A stretch of DNA of 64,000 bases. Source: an uncultured Tenacibaculum sp. GTDB lineage: Bacteria > Bacteroidota > Bacteroidia > Flavobacteriales > Flavobacteriaceae. Below the pieces are notes generated by a model. That model was not told the DNA's origin and searched no databases. It saw only the letters and a program-made list of their open reading frames with translations. How positions within the stretch are numbered: the stretch's first letter is position 1; every line of letters begins with the position of its first letter. The DNA lies in the NCBI GenBank assembly GCA_947497895.1, contig CANMIL010000005.1, positions 62,001-126,000 of the forward strand, read 5' to 3'. The position numbers and the translations under genes are program-made. Of this stretch, positions 25,069-34,717 are shown one piece after another.

Positions 25069-26243
25069 TAAGCGATTGCTATTTTTGAAATCTTATTTAC
25101 TTGTTCCATAATACGATGAATATCTTCGTCGATTACCTCTTTTTGTTTGTCTGCAAAGTTTAAAAAAGTTTTGTAAGCAGCGTCTAATTGAACCTTAGTT
25201 AATTCATATCCGATTTTTTTAGCTCTGTAAGCTAAAGCCGCTCTTCCACTTCTTGCTGTTAAAACAATGGCACTTTCAGTAACTCCAACATCAGCTGGAT
25301 CAATAATTTCGTAAGTTTCACGATTTTTGATTACTCCATCTTGATGAATTCCAGAACTGTGTGCAAATGCATTTGCTCCAACAATGGCCTTATTAGGCTG
25401 AACAAACATTCCCATTTTTTCTCTAACCATTAAACTTGTATCGTATAATAATTTAGAGTTAATGTTAGTATCTAGGTTTAAATATGGGTGTTGTCTTAAA
25501 ATCATTACTACCTCTTCTAAAGCAGTATTTCCTGCGCGCTCTCCAATACCATTAATGGTACATTCTATCTGTCGAGCTCCATTCATAACTCCAGCTATAG
25601 AATTTGCCGTAGCTAAGCCTAAATCGTTATGACAGTGACAAGAGATTGTTACATTATCAATTCCCTCTACATGATCCTTTAAGTATTTGATTTTCGCACC
25701 ATATTCATTGGGTAAGCAGTATCCTGTAGTATCAGGAATGTTTAATACCGTAGCTCCAGATTTAATAACTTCCTCGCATACTTTCGCTAAAAAAGCATTA
25801 TCAGTTCTACCCGCATCTTCCGCAAAAAACTCAACGTCATCTGTGAAATTACGCGCATAAGCAACTGCTTCTTTCGCACGAAAAATTACTTCCTCTTTGG
25901 AAATATTAAACTTGTGTTTAATGTGAGACTCACTAGTACCTATTCCAGTATGAATTCTTGGTTTTTTGGCTATTTTTAAAGCTTCTCCAGCTACTTCTAT
26001 ATCTTTCTTAACCGCTCTTGTTAAACCACATACTGAGGCATTCTTAACAATCTTTGCTATTTCATTTACTGAGGTAAAGTCTCCCGGACTAGATATTGGA
26101 AAACCAGCTTCAATCACATCAACTCCTAAATTGTCTAATCGCTCCGCTATGATCAACTTTTGCTGGGTATCTAATTTACAACCTGGAACCTGTTCTCCAT
26201 CTCTTAGTGTCGTATCAAAAATTTGGACTTTATCACTTGACAT
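25068..26243 (-). CDS. leuA: 2-isopropylmalate synthase, short form without regulatory domain
   Basis: 391 residues. It condenses acetyl-CoA with 2-oxoisovalerate, the first step of leucine synthesis. The TIM barrel starts [16 protein letters not shown], with [13 protein letters not shown] (metal-binding His pair) and [18 protein letters not shown] is in the linker region. The protein stops where full-length enzymes (~510 residues) continue into the C-terminal allosteric LeuA domain, so feedback inhibition by leucine may be absent or work differently. It is the first gene of leuACDB; the stop overlaps the leuC start by one base. Confidence 0.95.
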   Translation of the reverse strand: MSSDKVQIFDTTLRDGEQVPGCKLDTQQKLIIAERLDNLGVDVIEAGFPISSPGDFTSVNEIAKIVKNASVCGLTRAVKKDIEVAGEALKIAKKPRIHTGIGTSESHIKHKFNISKEEVIFRAKEAVAYARNFTDDVEFFAEDAGRTDNAFLAKVCEEVIKSGATVLNIPDTTGYCLPNEYGAKIKYLKDHVEGIDNVTISCHCHNDLGLATANSIAGVMNGARQIECTINGIGERAGNTALEEVVMILRQHPYLNLDTNINSKLLYDTSLMVREKMGMFVQPNKAIVGANAFAHSSGIHQDGVIKNRETYEIIDPADVGVTESAIVLTARSGRAALAYRAKKIGYELTKVQLDAAYKTFLNFADKQKEVIDEDIHRIMEQVNKISKIAIA

Positions 26244-26272
26244 ATTCTAAAACTTTTGTCTGATTATAAAAT

Positions 26273-26280
26273 CAAATGTA
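26273..26280 (-). promoter_or_regulatory. -7 box TACATTTG of the leu operon
   Basis: TACATTTG on the minus strand, 30 bp before the leuA ATG. No Leu-codon-rich leader was found between it and leuA, unlike the thr operon. Confidence 0.5.
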
Positions 26281-26374
26281 TATATTGGATTTTCTAATCG
26301 ACCTCTTTCTAAAAAGGTCTTTACGAAACTTAATCAACAAAAAACTAACTTAAAAGACTGTAAATCAGTTAACT

Positions 26375-27937
26375 ATGAAGAAAACAATTACATCAACCAA
26401 CCAACAAACTGATTCGCTTTTTATCTTGATAAAATCGTTATCAAAGTCAGAGAAAAGGCAATTTAATCTTTATATCGGAAGACTTGGTGGAAATGTTGAT
26501 GCTAAATTTTTTGCACTGTTCAAATTACTGGAAAAACAAAAGGTATACGATGAAAAAGCGATCATTAAAAGTGGAATTGTAAGTAAACAGCAGCTATCAA
26601 ATTTAAAGGCTCATTTATACAAGCAAATATTAACTAGTTTACGTTTAAATCCTGTACATAAAAACATTAGAATCCAAATTAGAGAACAATTGGATTTCGC
26701 CACTGTATTATACTTAAAAGGACTGTATAAACAAAGTTTAAAGCTACTTGACAAAGCAAAAAATATGGCTTTGGATAGTGAGGAGAAAAACATGGCCTAT
26801 GAGATTGTTGAGTTTGAAAAGCTAATTGAAAGTCAATACATAACAAGAAGTATTAATACAAGGGCTGATGAATTAACCGTTCAGGCTAAAGGTTTAAGTC
26901 AGCAAAACGTTATTACCAGTAAGCTTTCAAACTTATCACTTCAGCTCTATGGAATTTTATTAAAAACTGGCTATGTTCGAAATGATGAAGAACTTCAAAA
27001 GGTAAATGATTATTTCGAGGCACGCTTACCTAAATACGACTTTAAACAACTAGGTTTTAGAGAAAAACTTTGGTTATACAAAGCCAATCTATGGCATAGT
27101 TTTTTAACTCAAGATTTTTTACAGAGTTACAAATACGCGAATAAATGGATTAACTTATTCAAAGAAGATCCTAAGAATATAAGCTTACATCCTGTATTCT
27201 ACTTAAAAGGAATAAACTACTTACTTGAAAGTCTGTTTTTCATCAATCACCATTCTAAGTTTAAACAAGAGTTTGCCTTGTTTGAAGAAGGAATAGAGAA
27301 TAATAGCATTCCGAAGAATAGTAATACCGAAATTTTAATGTTTCAATATTACTATGCCAATAAACTTCACCTCCATTTCTTAGAAGGAAGTTTTAGTGAA
27401 GGAGAATATTTGGTAGATATCATCAATAATAAAATTGAAGAATATCGTAATCTATTAGACAACCATCACATTGTTGTTCTTTACTACAAAATAGCTTGTT
27501 TATATTTTGGAATGGGTAAAAATACCGAGTGTATTTTCTACTTAAATAAAATTATTAATTCCAAAAATTTACATGTAGCAGAGGACCTTCAATGCTTTGC
27601 AAGAGTTTTAAATCTGATTGCCCACTACGAATCTGGATTAGACTATCACTTGGAAGTACAATTTAAAGATACCTATCGTTTTCTTTTAAAAATGGAAAAC
27701 CTTCAAGAGGTACAAAAGGAATTTATTTCTTCGATAAAAGCTTTAGGAGATGTTTATCCTCATCAAATCAAAAACGAATTCAAGAAAATTTATGATCGTT
27801 TAAAGGTATTTGAAAACCATCCGTATGAAAAACGAGCTTTTCTTTACCTTGATATTCTCTCTTGGCTTGAGAGTAAAATAGCTAATAAAACGGTTTCGCA
27901 AATAATTCAAGAAAAATTCAAAAAATCTACCAAATAA
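26375..27937 (+). CDS. Helical-repeat (TPR-like) protein of unknown function
   Basis: 520 residues, cytoplasmic, almost entirely alpha-helical with a Lys/Leu-rich repeat-like pattern. The N-terminal block SLSKSEKRQFNLYIGRLGGN followed by FFALFKLLEKQ recurs in long TPR-like proteins of Flavobacteriia, usually single copy. Segments such as LYLKGLYKQSLKLLDKAKNMA fit tetratricopeptide hairpins. No catalytic motif is visible. It is divergent from leuA and ends ~15 bp before the thr operon promoter. The role is unknown; protein-protein scaffolding is an inference from fold alone. Confidence 0.75.
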   Translation: MKKTITSTNQQTDSLFILIKSLSKSEKRQFNLYIGRLGGNVDAKFFALFKLLEKQKVYDEKAIIKSGIVSKQQLSNLKAHLYKQILTSLRLNPVHKNIRIQIREQLDFATVLYLKGLYKQSLKLLDKAKNMALDSEEKNMAYEIVEFEKLIESQYITRSINTRADELTVQAKGLSQQNVITSKLSNLSLQLYGILLKTGYVRNDEELQKVNDYFEARLPKYDFKQLGFREKLWLYKANLWHSFLTQDFLQSYKYANKWINLFKEDPKNISLHPVFYLKGINYLLESLFFINHHSKFKQEFALFEEGIENNSIPKNSNTEILMFQYYYANKLHLHFLEGSFSEGEYLVDIINNKIEEYRNLLDNHHIVVLYYKIACLYFGMGKNTECIFYLNKIINSKNLHVAEDLQCFARVLNLIAHYESGLDYHLEVQFKDTYRFLLKMENLQEVQKEFISSIKALGDVYPHQIKNEFKKIYDRLKVFENHPYEKRAFLYLDILSWLESKIANKTVSQIIQEKFKKSTK

Positions 27938-27952
27938 TTAAAAAAGCATTTA

Positions 27953-27960
27953 TATCTTTG
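27953..27960 (+). promoter_or_regulatory. -7 box TATCTTTG of the thr operon
   Basis: A perfect TAnnTTTG box that ends only 5 bp before the ATG of the leader peptide. The mRNA would therefore begin at or next to that ATG, giving a leaderless or nearly leaderless leader peptide. Confidence 0.6.
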
Positions 27961-27965
27961 ACACC

Positions 27966-28064
27966 ATGATAATTAATGAAAGACATATCCTAGATATTAC
28001 CAACACTTCGACAGGAGTGTCTTTCGTTGGCACAATTATTATTACTACTGGTATTACCCTTTAG
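27966..28064 (+). CDS. Threonine operon leader peptide (attenuator), 32 aa
   Basis: An open frame of 32 codons whose product has 7 Thr and 8 Ile, concentrated in DITNTSTGVSFVGTIIITTG. It lies between the promoter and thrA, about 110 bp before thrA. Runs of regulatory codons in such a place are the hallmark of attenuation by the end products Thr and Ile, as with E. coli thrL. Downstream are CCC-TTTA-GGG at the stop codon and an AT-rich stem (TATTTAT...ATAAATA enclosing TTTTCAA/TTGAAAA). Neither is an obvious terminator, so the exact mechanism is unclear. Confidence 0.8.
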   Translation: MIINERHILDITNTSTGVSFVGTIIITTGITL

Positions 28065-28176
28065 GGGGTTTCGTTCATACATATAATTTCCGTACTATTT
28101 ATTTTTTCAAAAGACTTGAAAACAGATAAATAACCACAAATATTCTTTAATCAATTATTTTTTATAACCTTTTAAA

Positions 28177-30618
28177 ATGAAAGTTTTAAAATTCGGAGGC
28201 TCATCAGTAGCAAATAGTCAAAATATAAGCAAGGTAGTTCAAATTGTTAGTAATACAGCTGCAAATTCAAAAGTGGCAGTAGTAGTATCAGCATTTGGTA
28301 AAACAACGAACAAGCTTATTGCATCGGCGAATTATGCTGCAGAAAACCAACCAAATTACTTAGATCTTTTTAATGAAGTAAAAGATCATCATTTTCAAGT
28401 AATCAACGACTTGATCAAAAGCAACCAAAAAGAAACTGTTGAAACTAGGGTTGAAGACCTATTTGAACAACTAAAAACCTTATTAGAAGGGTGTTTTTTA
28501 CTGAAAGAAATTACACCGAAAACAATGGCCGCTATTAGTGGTTTTGGTGAGCTACTTTCTTCTTTTATTATTTCTGAAGTTGCTAAACAAAACTTGAATA
28601 CTACTTATAAAGATAGTAGAGAAATTATTCTAGCCTCGAATGTATTTGATAAAGCGCAAGTTAATTTTAAAGTAACGAATAAAAATTGTCAAGATTTCTT
28701 TAAAGGAAATGATCATCAAGTGACCTTATTACCAGGTTTTATAGCCAAAACTGAAACAGGTTTTTCAACAACTTTAGGTAGAGGAGGTTCAGATTACACC
28801 GCAGCTATTTATGCTGCTGCTTTGAATGCTGAAGAGCTTCAAATTTGGACGGATGTTAGTGGAATGTTTACAGCCAATCCAAGTGTGGTAAAACAAGCCT
28901 TTGCTATACCACAGATATCGTATCAAGAAGCGATGGAATTATCACATTTCGGTGCAAAAGTGATCTACCCTCCAACAATTCAACCTGTTTTAGAAAAAGG
29001 GATTCCTATTGTGATCAAAAACACTTTTGATCCTGAAAATGCTGGTACGCTAATTACCAAAGAGTCCGGAAATACAAAGCCTGTAAAAGGGATTAGTCAT
29101 ATTGAAAATATTTCGCTACTTACGTTGGAAGGCAGTGGCATGGTTGGTGTTTCAGGTACTTCAAAAAGACTTTTCGAAACATTGTCAAACCAAGATGTGA
29201 ATGTCGTTTTAATTACACAAGCATCTTCTGAACACTCAATTTGTGTAGGTATTTATGATGAAGACGCTGAGAAAGCGGCAAGTGCCGTAAACCAAGCCTT
29301 TGAAATAGAAATAGAACGTCGTAAGCTCAATCCTGTAACGATTGAACAAGGCTTAGCAATCATTGCTTTGGTTGGTGACAACATGAAAAACCATCAAGGC
29401 TTAAGTGGTCAAATGTTTAGCGCTTTAGGTAAAAACAATGTTAATATTAGAGCCATTGCACAAGGTGCTTCTCAGAAAAATATATCGGCAGTTATTGATA
29501 GTAATGACGCAAAGAAAGCATTGAACACATTACACGAACAATTCTTTGAAGAAAAGATAAAACAACTGAACCTATTTGTTACTGGTGTTGGAAATGTAGG
29601 TGAACGATTTTTAGCTCAAATACATCAACAAAACGAGTATTTACGAGAGCATTTAAAAATGAGCATTCGCGTTGTAGGACTTGCAAATTCAAGAAAAATG
29701 GTATTCGATGCCAACGGTCTTGATCTTAATAATTGGAAAGAACTCTTAGATAATGGAGAACAAGCTTCAATTCAACAGTTTTTCGAACGTAGTAAAGATT
29801 TTAACTTAAGAAACTCAGTATTCGTTGATAATACAGCAAATCAGTCGGTTTCTGAAATCTATGAAAATTATTTGCGTAATAACATTGCAGTAGTTACCTG
29901 TAATAAAATTGCTTGTGCCTCAAACCTAGAGAATTATAAAAACTTAAAGAGAATTTCAAGAAAATACAACGCTCCTTTCTTATTTGAAACCAATGTAGGT
30001 GCAGGATTACCTGTTATTGACACCTTGAAAAACTTAGTTGCTTCAGGAGACCGCGTTCGTAAAATACAAGCTGTATTATCGGGAAGTTTAAATTTTGTTT
30101 TCAATAACTTCAATGCTTCTTCTAGCTTCCACGATGTAGTAAAAGAAGCTCAAAATCAAGGTTATACAGAACCAGACCCAACAATTGATTTAAGTGGTAT
30201 TGATGTAGCTAGAAAGATTTTAATTTTAGCACGAGAAAGTGGTTACGAACTTGAGTTATCAGATATTGACAACGATTCTTTTCTACCTAAAGAATCATTA
30301 GAAACGAACAATAACGATGATTTCTACCAGAGCTTAAACAATAATGAAACTCATTTTCAGGAGTTATTCCAAAAAGCATCAGGAGAAAATAGTCGTTTAA
30401 AATACGTAGCGGAATTCGCCGATGGAAAAGCAAAAGTTGGTTTACAACATATTCCAGCCGATCATCCTTTCTATAACTTAGAAGGTAGTGACAATATCGT
30501 TCTTTTTTATACTGACAGATATCCCGTTCAACCTTTACAAATAAAAGGAGCTGGTGCTGGATCGGATGTAACTGCCTCTGGAATTTTTGCAGATGTAATT
30601 AGAACAAATATTAATTAG
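28177..30618 (+). CDS. thrA: Bifunctional aspartokinase I / homoserine dehydrogenase I
   Basis: 813 residues, the length of E. coli ThrA. The N-terminal aspartokinase (about 1-290) begins MKVLKFGGSSVANS and has TTLGRGGSDYTA. Two ACT-type regulatory segments follow (about 310-450, with LEGSGMVGVSG). The homoserine dehydrogenase starts near residue 463 (LFVTGVGNVGERFL) and includes FETNVGAGLPVIDTLKNL. It makes aspartyl phosphate and later homoserine for Thr, Met and Ile synthesis, in the cytosol. First structural gene of thrABC, behind a Thr/Ile leader peptide; ACT domains predict feedback by threonine. Confidence 0.96.
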   Translation: MKVLKFGGSSVANSQNISKVVQIVSNTAANSKVAVVVSAFGKTTNKLIASANYAAENQPNYLDLFNEVKDHHFQVINDLIKSNQKETVETRVEDLFEQLKTLLEGCFLLKEITPKTMAAISGFGELLSSFIISEVAKQNLNTTYKDSREIILASNVFDKAQVNFKVTNKNCQDFFKGNDHQVTLLPGFIAKTETGFSTTLGRGGSDYTAAIYAAALNAEELQIWTDVSGMFTANPSVVKQAFAIPQISYQEAMELSHFGAKVIYPPTIQPVLEKGIPIVIKNTFDPENAGTLITKESGNTKPVKGISHIENISLLTLEGSGMVGVSGTSKRLFETLSNQDVNVVLITQASSEHSICVGIYDEDAEKAASAVNQAFEIEIERRKLNPVTIEQGLAIIALVGDNMKNHQGLSGQMFSALGKNNVNIRAIAQGASQKNISAVIDSNDAKKALNTLHEQFFEEKIKQLNLFVTGVGNVGERFLAQIHQQNEYLREHLKMSIRVVGLANSRKMVFDANGLDLNNWKELLDNGEQASIQQFFERSKDFNLRNSVFVDNTANQSVSEIYENYLRNNIAVVTCNKIACASNLENYKNLKRISRKYNAPFLFETNVGAGLPVIDTLKNLVASGDRVRKIQAVLSGSLNFVFNNFNASSSFHDVVKEAQNQGYTEPDPTIDLSGIDVARKILILARESGYELELSDIDNDSFLPKESLETNNNDDFYQSLNNNETHFQELFQKASGENSRLKYVAEFADGKAKVGLQHIPADHPFYNLEGSDNIVLFYTDRYPVQPLQIKGAGAGSDVTASGIFADVIRTNIN

Positions 30619-30630
30619 GAAATTAACAAA

Positions 30631-31563
30631 ATGAACTATATCAAAATATTTGCTCCTGCTACTGTTGCCAATGTTTCTTGCGGTTTTGATTCAATGGGAT
30701 TTGCCGTTGAAAATGTTGGTGATGAAATGACTTTCGCAAAAACTAAAGAAAAAGGAGTTAAAATAACTGAAATTACAGGAGCGAATGGACTTACCTTAGA
30801 TCCAACTCAAAATGCAGCTGGTGTGGTGGCCCTTGCCATGCTTGAAAAACACCCGGTTGATTTTGGTATTGAAATGACCATGCACAAAGGTTTTTCACCG
30901 GGTAGCGGTTTAGGAAGTAGTGCGGCCAGTGCGGGTGGTGCCGCTTATGGTGTTAATCAATTATTAGGAAATCCATTTTCGAATTTAGAATTGACCAAAT
31001 TTGCCATGTTGGGTGAAGAAGCAGCATGTGGAACTCCTATTGCTGACAATGTTGCCTCAGCCGTTTTTGGAGGGTTTGTACTTATTAGAAGTTACGAGCC
31101 TTTAGATATTGTAAAGCTTCCTGTTCCAGATGAATTACGTTTGGTAGCGATTCATCCCCAAATTGAGGTAAAAACAAAAGACGCACGAGAAGTTTTACCT
31201 TCAGAAGTATCTTTAGAAAGTGCGGTTACTCAATGGGCTAATGTTGGAGGTCTGGTAAGTGGGTTACATTCTAACGACTATCAATTAATAGGAAACTCTT
31301 TAACGGATGTTATAGTAGAACCAGCTAGAAAGCATTTAATTCCTCATTTTGATCTTGTAAAGTCAGAAGCTATCGAAGCGGGTGCATTAGGAGCTGGAAT
31401 TTCAGGCTCTGGACCTACCATTTTTGCTATTTGTCAAGGAGATGAAACCGCAAAAAAGGTACATCAAGCGATAGAAAATGCGTATTCCGACAAAGGCATT
31501 GATTTTAATGTTTTTACTTCAAAAATAAATACGGATGGGGTAAAAACTATTACCTCAAATTAG
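30631..31563 (+). CDS. thrB: Homoserine kinase
   Basis: 310 residues, GHMP kinase family. The phosphate-binding motif is SPGSGLGSSAASAGG, the N-terminus is APATVANVSCGFDSMGFAV and the third motif GALGAGISGSGPTIFA. It phosphorylates homoserine. It starts 12 bp after thrA and 28 bp before thrC. Confidence 0.96.
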   Translation: MNYIKIFAPATVANVSCGFDSMGFAVENVGDEMTFAKTKEKGVKITEITGANGLTLDPTQNAAGVVALAMLEKHPVDFGIEMTMHKGFSPGSGLGSSAASAGGAAYGVNQLLGNPFSNLELTKFAMLGEEAACGTPIADNVASAVFGGFVLIRSYEPLDIVKLPVPDELRLVAIHPQIEVKTKDAREVLPSEVSLESAVTQWANVGGLVSGLHSNDYQLIGNSLTDVIVEPARKHLIPHFDLVKSEAIEAGALGAGISGSGPTIFAICQGDETAKKVHQAIENAYSDKGIDFNVFTSKINTDGVKTITSN

Positions 31564-31591
31564 ACTAACTTTATCACATAAACAACACGAA

Positions 31592-32893
31592 ATGAACTAT
31601 TATAGTTTACATAAAAAATCACCAGATGTTAGCTTTCAAGAAGCAGTAGTTAACGGTTTGGCTCCCGATAGAGGATTATATTTCCCGGAAAGTATTACTC
31701 CTTTATCAAAAGAATTTATAGCGAATTTAGATTCGTACTCTAACGAAGAAATTGCCTATGAAGCAATTAAGCAGTTCGTTGGAAATGAAATTCCAGATAA
31801 TACTTTAAAAGAGATTATTAAAGACACCTTATCTTTTAATTTCCCAGTGGTTCCTATTGATGGCAATACTGCTACGTTAGAGTTGTTTCATGGACCAACG
31901 ATGGCTTTTAAAGATGTTGGTGCGCGCTTTATGGCTCGCTGTTTAGGGTATTTTAATCGTAACAATGACAACAAAGTTACCGTTTTAGTGGCTACTTCAG
32001 GAGATACTGGAGGTGCTGTTGCTCATGGTTTCTTGGGAGTAAAAGGTGTGGAAGTAGTTATTTTATATCCTAGTGGAAAAGTTAGTGATATTCAGGAAAA
32101 ACAATTAACTACTCTTGGTAAAAACATTACAGCACTTGAAGTAGATGGTGTTTTTGATGACTGTCAAGACATGGTGAAAACAGCATTTTTAGATAAAAAT
32201 ATTGAAAGAGTACTAACTTCGGCAAACTCTATTAACATTGCTCGATGGTTACCTCAAATGTTCTATTTCTTCTTTGCTTATAAGCAAGTTTACAAACAAC
32301 ACAAAAAAGTTGTTTTCTCGGTACCAAGTGGTAACTTCGGAAACATTTGTGCTGGAATTATGGCTCAAAAACTAGGACTTCCTATCAAACATTTTGTAGC
32401 TTCTACGAACATAAATGATACGGTTCCGAATTATTTAGACAAAGGAGTTTACGATCCTAAACCTTCAAAAGCAACTATTTCTAATGCCATGGATGTTGGA
32501 AACCCGAGTAATTTTATTCGTATCCAAGAGTTATTTGACAATGATATTGAAACTTTAAAGAGGGCTTTTTCTTCTTATTCATTTAGTGACGATGAAACTC
32601 GCCAAGCAATGAAAACCATTCATGATGCTAGTAATTATGTTGCTGACCCACATGGTGCTGTTGGATATCTAGGTGCAAAAGAATATCAAAAAAACGATGC
32701 TAAAAGTTTATGTATCTTTTTAGAAACGGCTCATCCTGTTAAATTTTTAGATGTTGTAGAAGATACGCTTCCTGTAAAAGTTGGTATCCCTGAACAAATT
32801 AAAGAAGTACTTGGCAAACAAAAAGTAGCTACCGCAATTAGCTCTTATGACGAGTTAAAAGAGTTTCTTAACTCTGAAAAAGTTACAGTGTAA
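31592..32893 (+). CDS. thrC: Threonine synthase
   Basis: 433 residues, PLP-dependent fold II. The PLP lysine is in LFHGPTMAFKDVGARF, followed by LVATSGDTGGAVAHGF and VPSGNFGNICAGI (phosphate loop). The N-terminus (MNYYSLHKK) is the short bacterial form. It converts O-phosphohomoserine to threonine. Last gene of the operon, closed by a terminator. Confidence 0.96.
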   Translation: MNYYSLHKKSPDVSFQEAVVNGLAPDRGLYFPESITPLSKEFIANLDSYSNEEIAYEAIKQFVGNEIPDNTLKEIIKDTLSFNFPVVPIDGNTATLELFHGPTMAFKDVGARFMARCLGYFNRNNDNKVTVLVATSGDTGGAVAHGFLGVKGVEVVILYPSGKVSDIQEKQLTTLGKNITALEVDGVFDDCQDMVKTAFLDKNIERVLTSANSINIARWLPQMFYFFFAYKQVYKQHKKVVFSVPSGNFGNICAGIMAQKLGLPIKHFVASTNINDTVPNYLDKGVYDPKPSKATISNAMDVGNPSNFIRIQELFDNDIETLKRAFSSYSFSDDETRQAMKTIHDASNYVADPHGAVGYLGAKEYQKNDAKSLCIFLETAHPVKFLDVVEDTLPVKVGIPEQIKEVLGKQKVATAISSYDELKEFLNSEKVTV

Positions 32894-32937
32894 ATTTTAT
32901 ACTATTCACTAGTAAAACTTTTGAATATAAATAAGAC

Positions 32938-32968
32938 AAAATCCCTGCTTTTTAAGTGGGGGTTTTTT
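32938..32968 (+). terminator. Terminator of the thr operon
   Basis: AAAATCCC-TG-CTT ... AAG-TG-GGGGTTTT followed by further T, 45 bp after the thrC stop. It also separates the thr operon from the cassette array. Confidence 0.8.
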
Positions 32969-33136
32969 AGTTGTTATTCAAAGTAAAGTTATTCAAAAAC
33001 TCGTAGGAAGTATTATTTAAGTATCACTATTATTAATTCAATATCCATTAATAAAGCCCCCTATCAAGGAAATAAAATTTAATTACACTTTAACTGAATT
33101 TAAATATTCTTATATACAGATATAATGAATAACTTC

Positions 33137-33144
33137 TATATTTG
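33137..33144 (+). promoter_or_regulatory. -7 box TATATTTG at the head of the cassette array
   Basis: A perfect TAnnTTTG box. Transcription would begin near 33150, just at the predicted upstream boundary of the array, and could serve all five genes. The two short cassettes at 36403 and 38949 have no room for promoters of their own. Confidence 0.55.
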
Positions 33145-33279
33145 CATCGTATAACAATTGTTAGCTATAAAGAGAAATCACTTCTATTTTACTATTATGA
33201 AATCGCTATGAATAATTCTTCTTTCTAAAAAGAAATCCTTATTCCTACGATTCAATCTGACAATTTAAAAACAATAAAA

Positions 33280-34653
33280 ATGAAACAGATGAATACAAAA
33301 ATTAAAATTGCTGTCATTGCTATGATGGGAATGAGTTTAGGAACTAATGCTCAGAATTTTACTACACCTATATCAATATCAACATCAAGCGATGCTGTGG
33401 CTACATTTCAGACAAATGACAACAAATGGCTATATACTCAATGGAAAAATAGTTCAGGACAGAGAAGAGCCTATATGGGACTCGATGGTAACTTAACAAA
33501 CTTTACTTTAAATCTTGAAAATGGGACTAGTAAATTTTTATTGAATAATGGTTCATTCAATATTAAGAGTTCACAAGATGCTATTGTAACATTTCAAACA
33601 ACTGACGATAAATGGTTATATACAAACTGGAAAAATAGTTTAGGTCAGAGAAAAGCTTATATGGGATTTGACGGTAGTCTAACAAATTTCATTTTAAACC
33701 TTGAAAATGGAGCCAATAAAATTTCATTCCCTAATGGAAATGTAGGAATTGGGACAACAAGTCCGAGTACAAAATTAGATGTTAACGGAAATGTTTTGTT
33801 TAATTCGTTCTCAAGAGGTAACGATAACGGAATATTTTTTAGAGAGAATTTTGTCAACTCAAATAAATACAATTTATCTATTCTAACTTATGACCATAAT
33901 GGAAGCAGTTCAGATGGTTTAAGTTTGAATGCTTATGATGGTATAAGTTTTTCAACAGGTTCTAACTCAAGAAACGAAAGGGTAAGAATTTCTCAAAATG
34001 GATATGTGGGTATTGGAACAACAAATCCCAAACATAAACTTGATATCAGTACAGGAGGTGGTAATTTAAAAACCTATACATTTGGATTAGAACATACTGT
34101 AAATACTCCAGGCGGATGGGCTCGTGCTTTTAGATTAAGAAATGAGCATGATAATAAAACGGCAGTTTTCGGGTCACTTAATGGTAACGCTTATATAGCT
34201 GTAGGTTTTGATATTTCTGAAGATGCAACAGGTTACAGAAATCAGAAATTCACTATTAATAGAAATGGAAATGCCGCTTTAAAAGGAAAATTCGAAGCAA
34301 AAGAAATTAAAGTAACAACTTCTCCAACTGCTGATTTCGTTTTCGAAGAAAATTACAACTTGCCAACTTTAAAATCAATCGAAAAACATATAAAAGAAAA
34401 AAAGCATTTACCAGAAATCGCATCCGCGAAAGAAATGGAGAAAAATGGTGTTAATGTTGGAAATTTTCAAATTCAATTATTACAAAAAATTGAGGAATTA
34501 ACTTTATATACTATTGGGCAGGAGAAGAAATTAAAATCTCAAAAAAGTGAAATTGAAGAATTAAAAAAACAAAATTCTAAGATTGAGGAACAGGAAAAGA
34601 AAATCGAAAAACTTGAATCTTTAGTTCAGAAATTGTTAAAAAATAAAAACTAA
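33280..34653 (+). CDS. Fibre-like secreted protein with S74-type C-terminus, cassette gene 1
   Basis: 457 residues with a signal peptide (about 1-24, MGMSLGTNAQ). The N-terminal region has two copies of a ~50-residue unit (DAVATFQTNDNKWLYTQWKN... and DAIVTFQTTDDKWLYTNWKN...). VGIGTTSPSTKLDVNGN and VGIGTTNPKHKLDIS are the beta-helix repeats of tail-fibre/S74-like proteins common in flavobacteria. The C-terminus has KSIEKHIKEKKHLPEI and a long Lys/Glu coiled coil (about 400-457). It is probably exported and surface-located; function unknown. It shares its N-terminus and ~80 bp of upstream leader with the next gene. The first hairpin repeat begins 10 bp after its stop. Confidence 0.8.
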   Translation: MKQMNTKIKIAVIAMMGMSLGTNAQNFTTPISISTSSDAVATFQTNDNKWLYTQWKNSSGQRRAYMGLDGNLTNFTLNLENGTSKFLLNNGSFNIKSSQDAIVTFQTTDDKWLYTNWKNSLGQRKAYMGFDGSLTNFILNLENGANKISFPNGNVGIGTTSPSTKLDVNGNVLFNSFSRGNDNGIFFRENFVNSNKYNLSILTYDHNGSSSDGLSLNAYDGISFSTGSNSRNERVRISQNGYVGIGTTNPKHKLDISTGGGNLKTYTFGLEHTVNTPGGWARAFRLRNEHDNKTAVFGSLNGNAYIAVGFDISEDATGYRNQKFTINRNGNAALKGKFEAKEIKVTTSPTADFVFEENYNLPTLKSIEKHIKEKKHLPEIASAKEMEKNGVNVGNFQIQLLQKIEELTLYTIGQEKKLKSQKSEIEELKKQNSKIEEQEKKIEKLESLVQKLLKNKN

Positions 34654-34662
34654 GCGTTTCGG

Positions 34663-34717
34663 CTTATAGCGGCATATCCCCATATTAAAACAATGGTTTA
34701 TACAAAACGTCATAAAC
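34663..34717 (+). repeat. attC-like hairpin Z (diverged copy)
   Basis: It aligns over 49 positions without gaps to the constant copies, keeping CTTATA at the start, ATTAAAAC in the loop and CAAAACGT at the end. The arms differ (TAT-CC-CCAT against ATGG-TT-TATA) yet still pair, so the fold is kept although the sequence changed. Confidence 0.55.
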
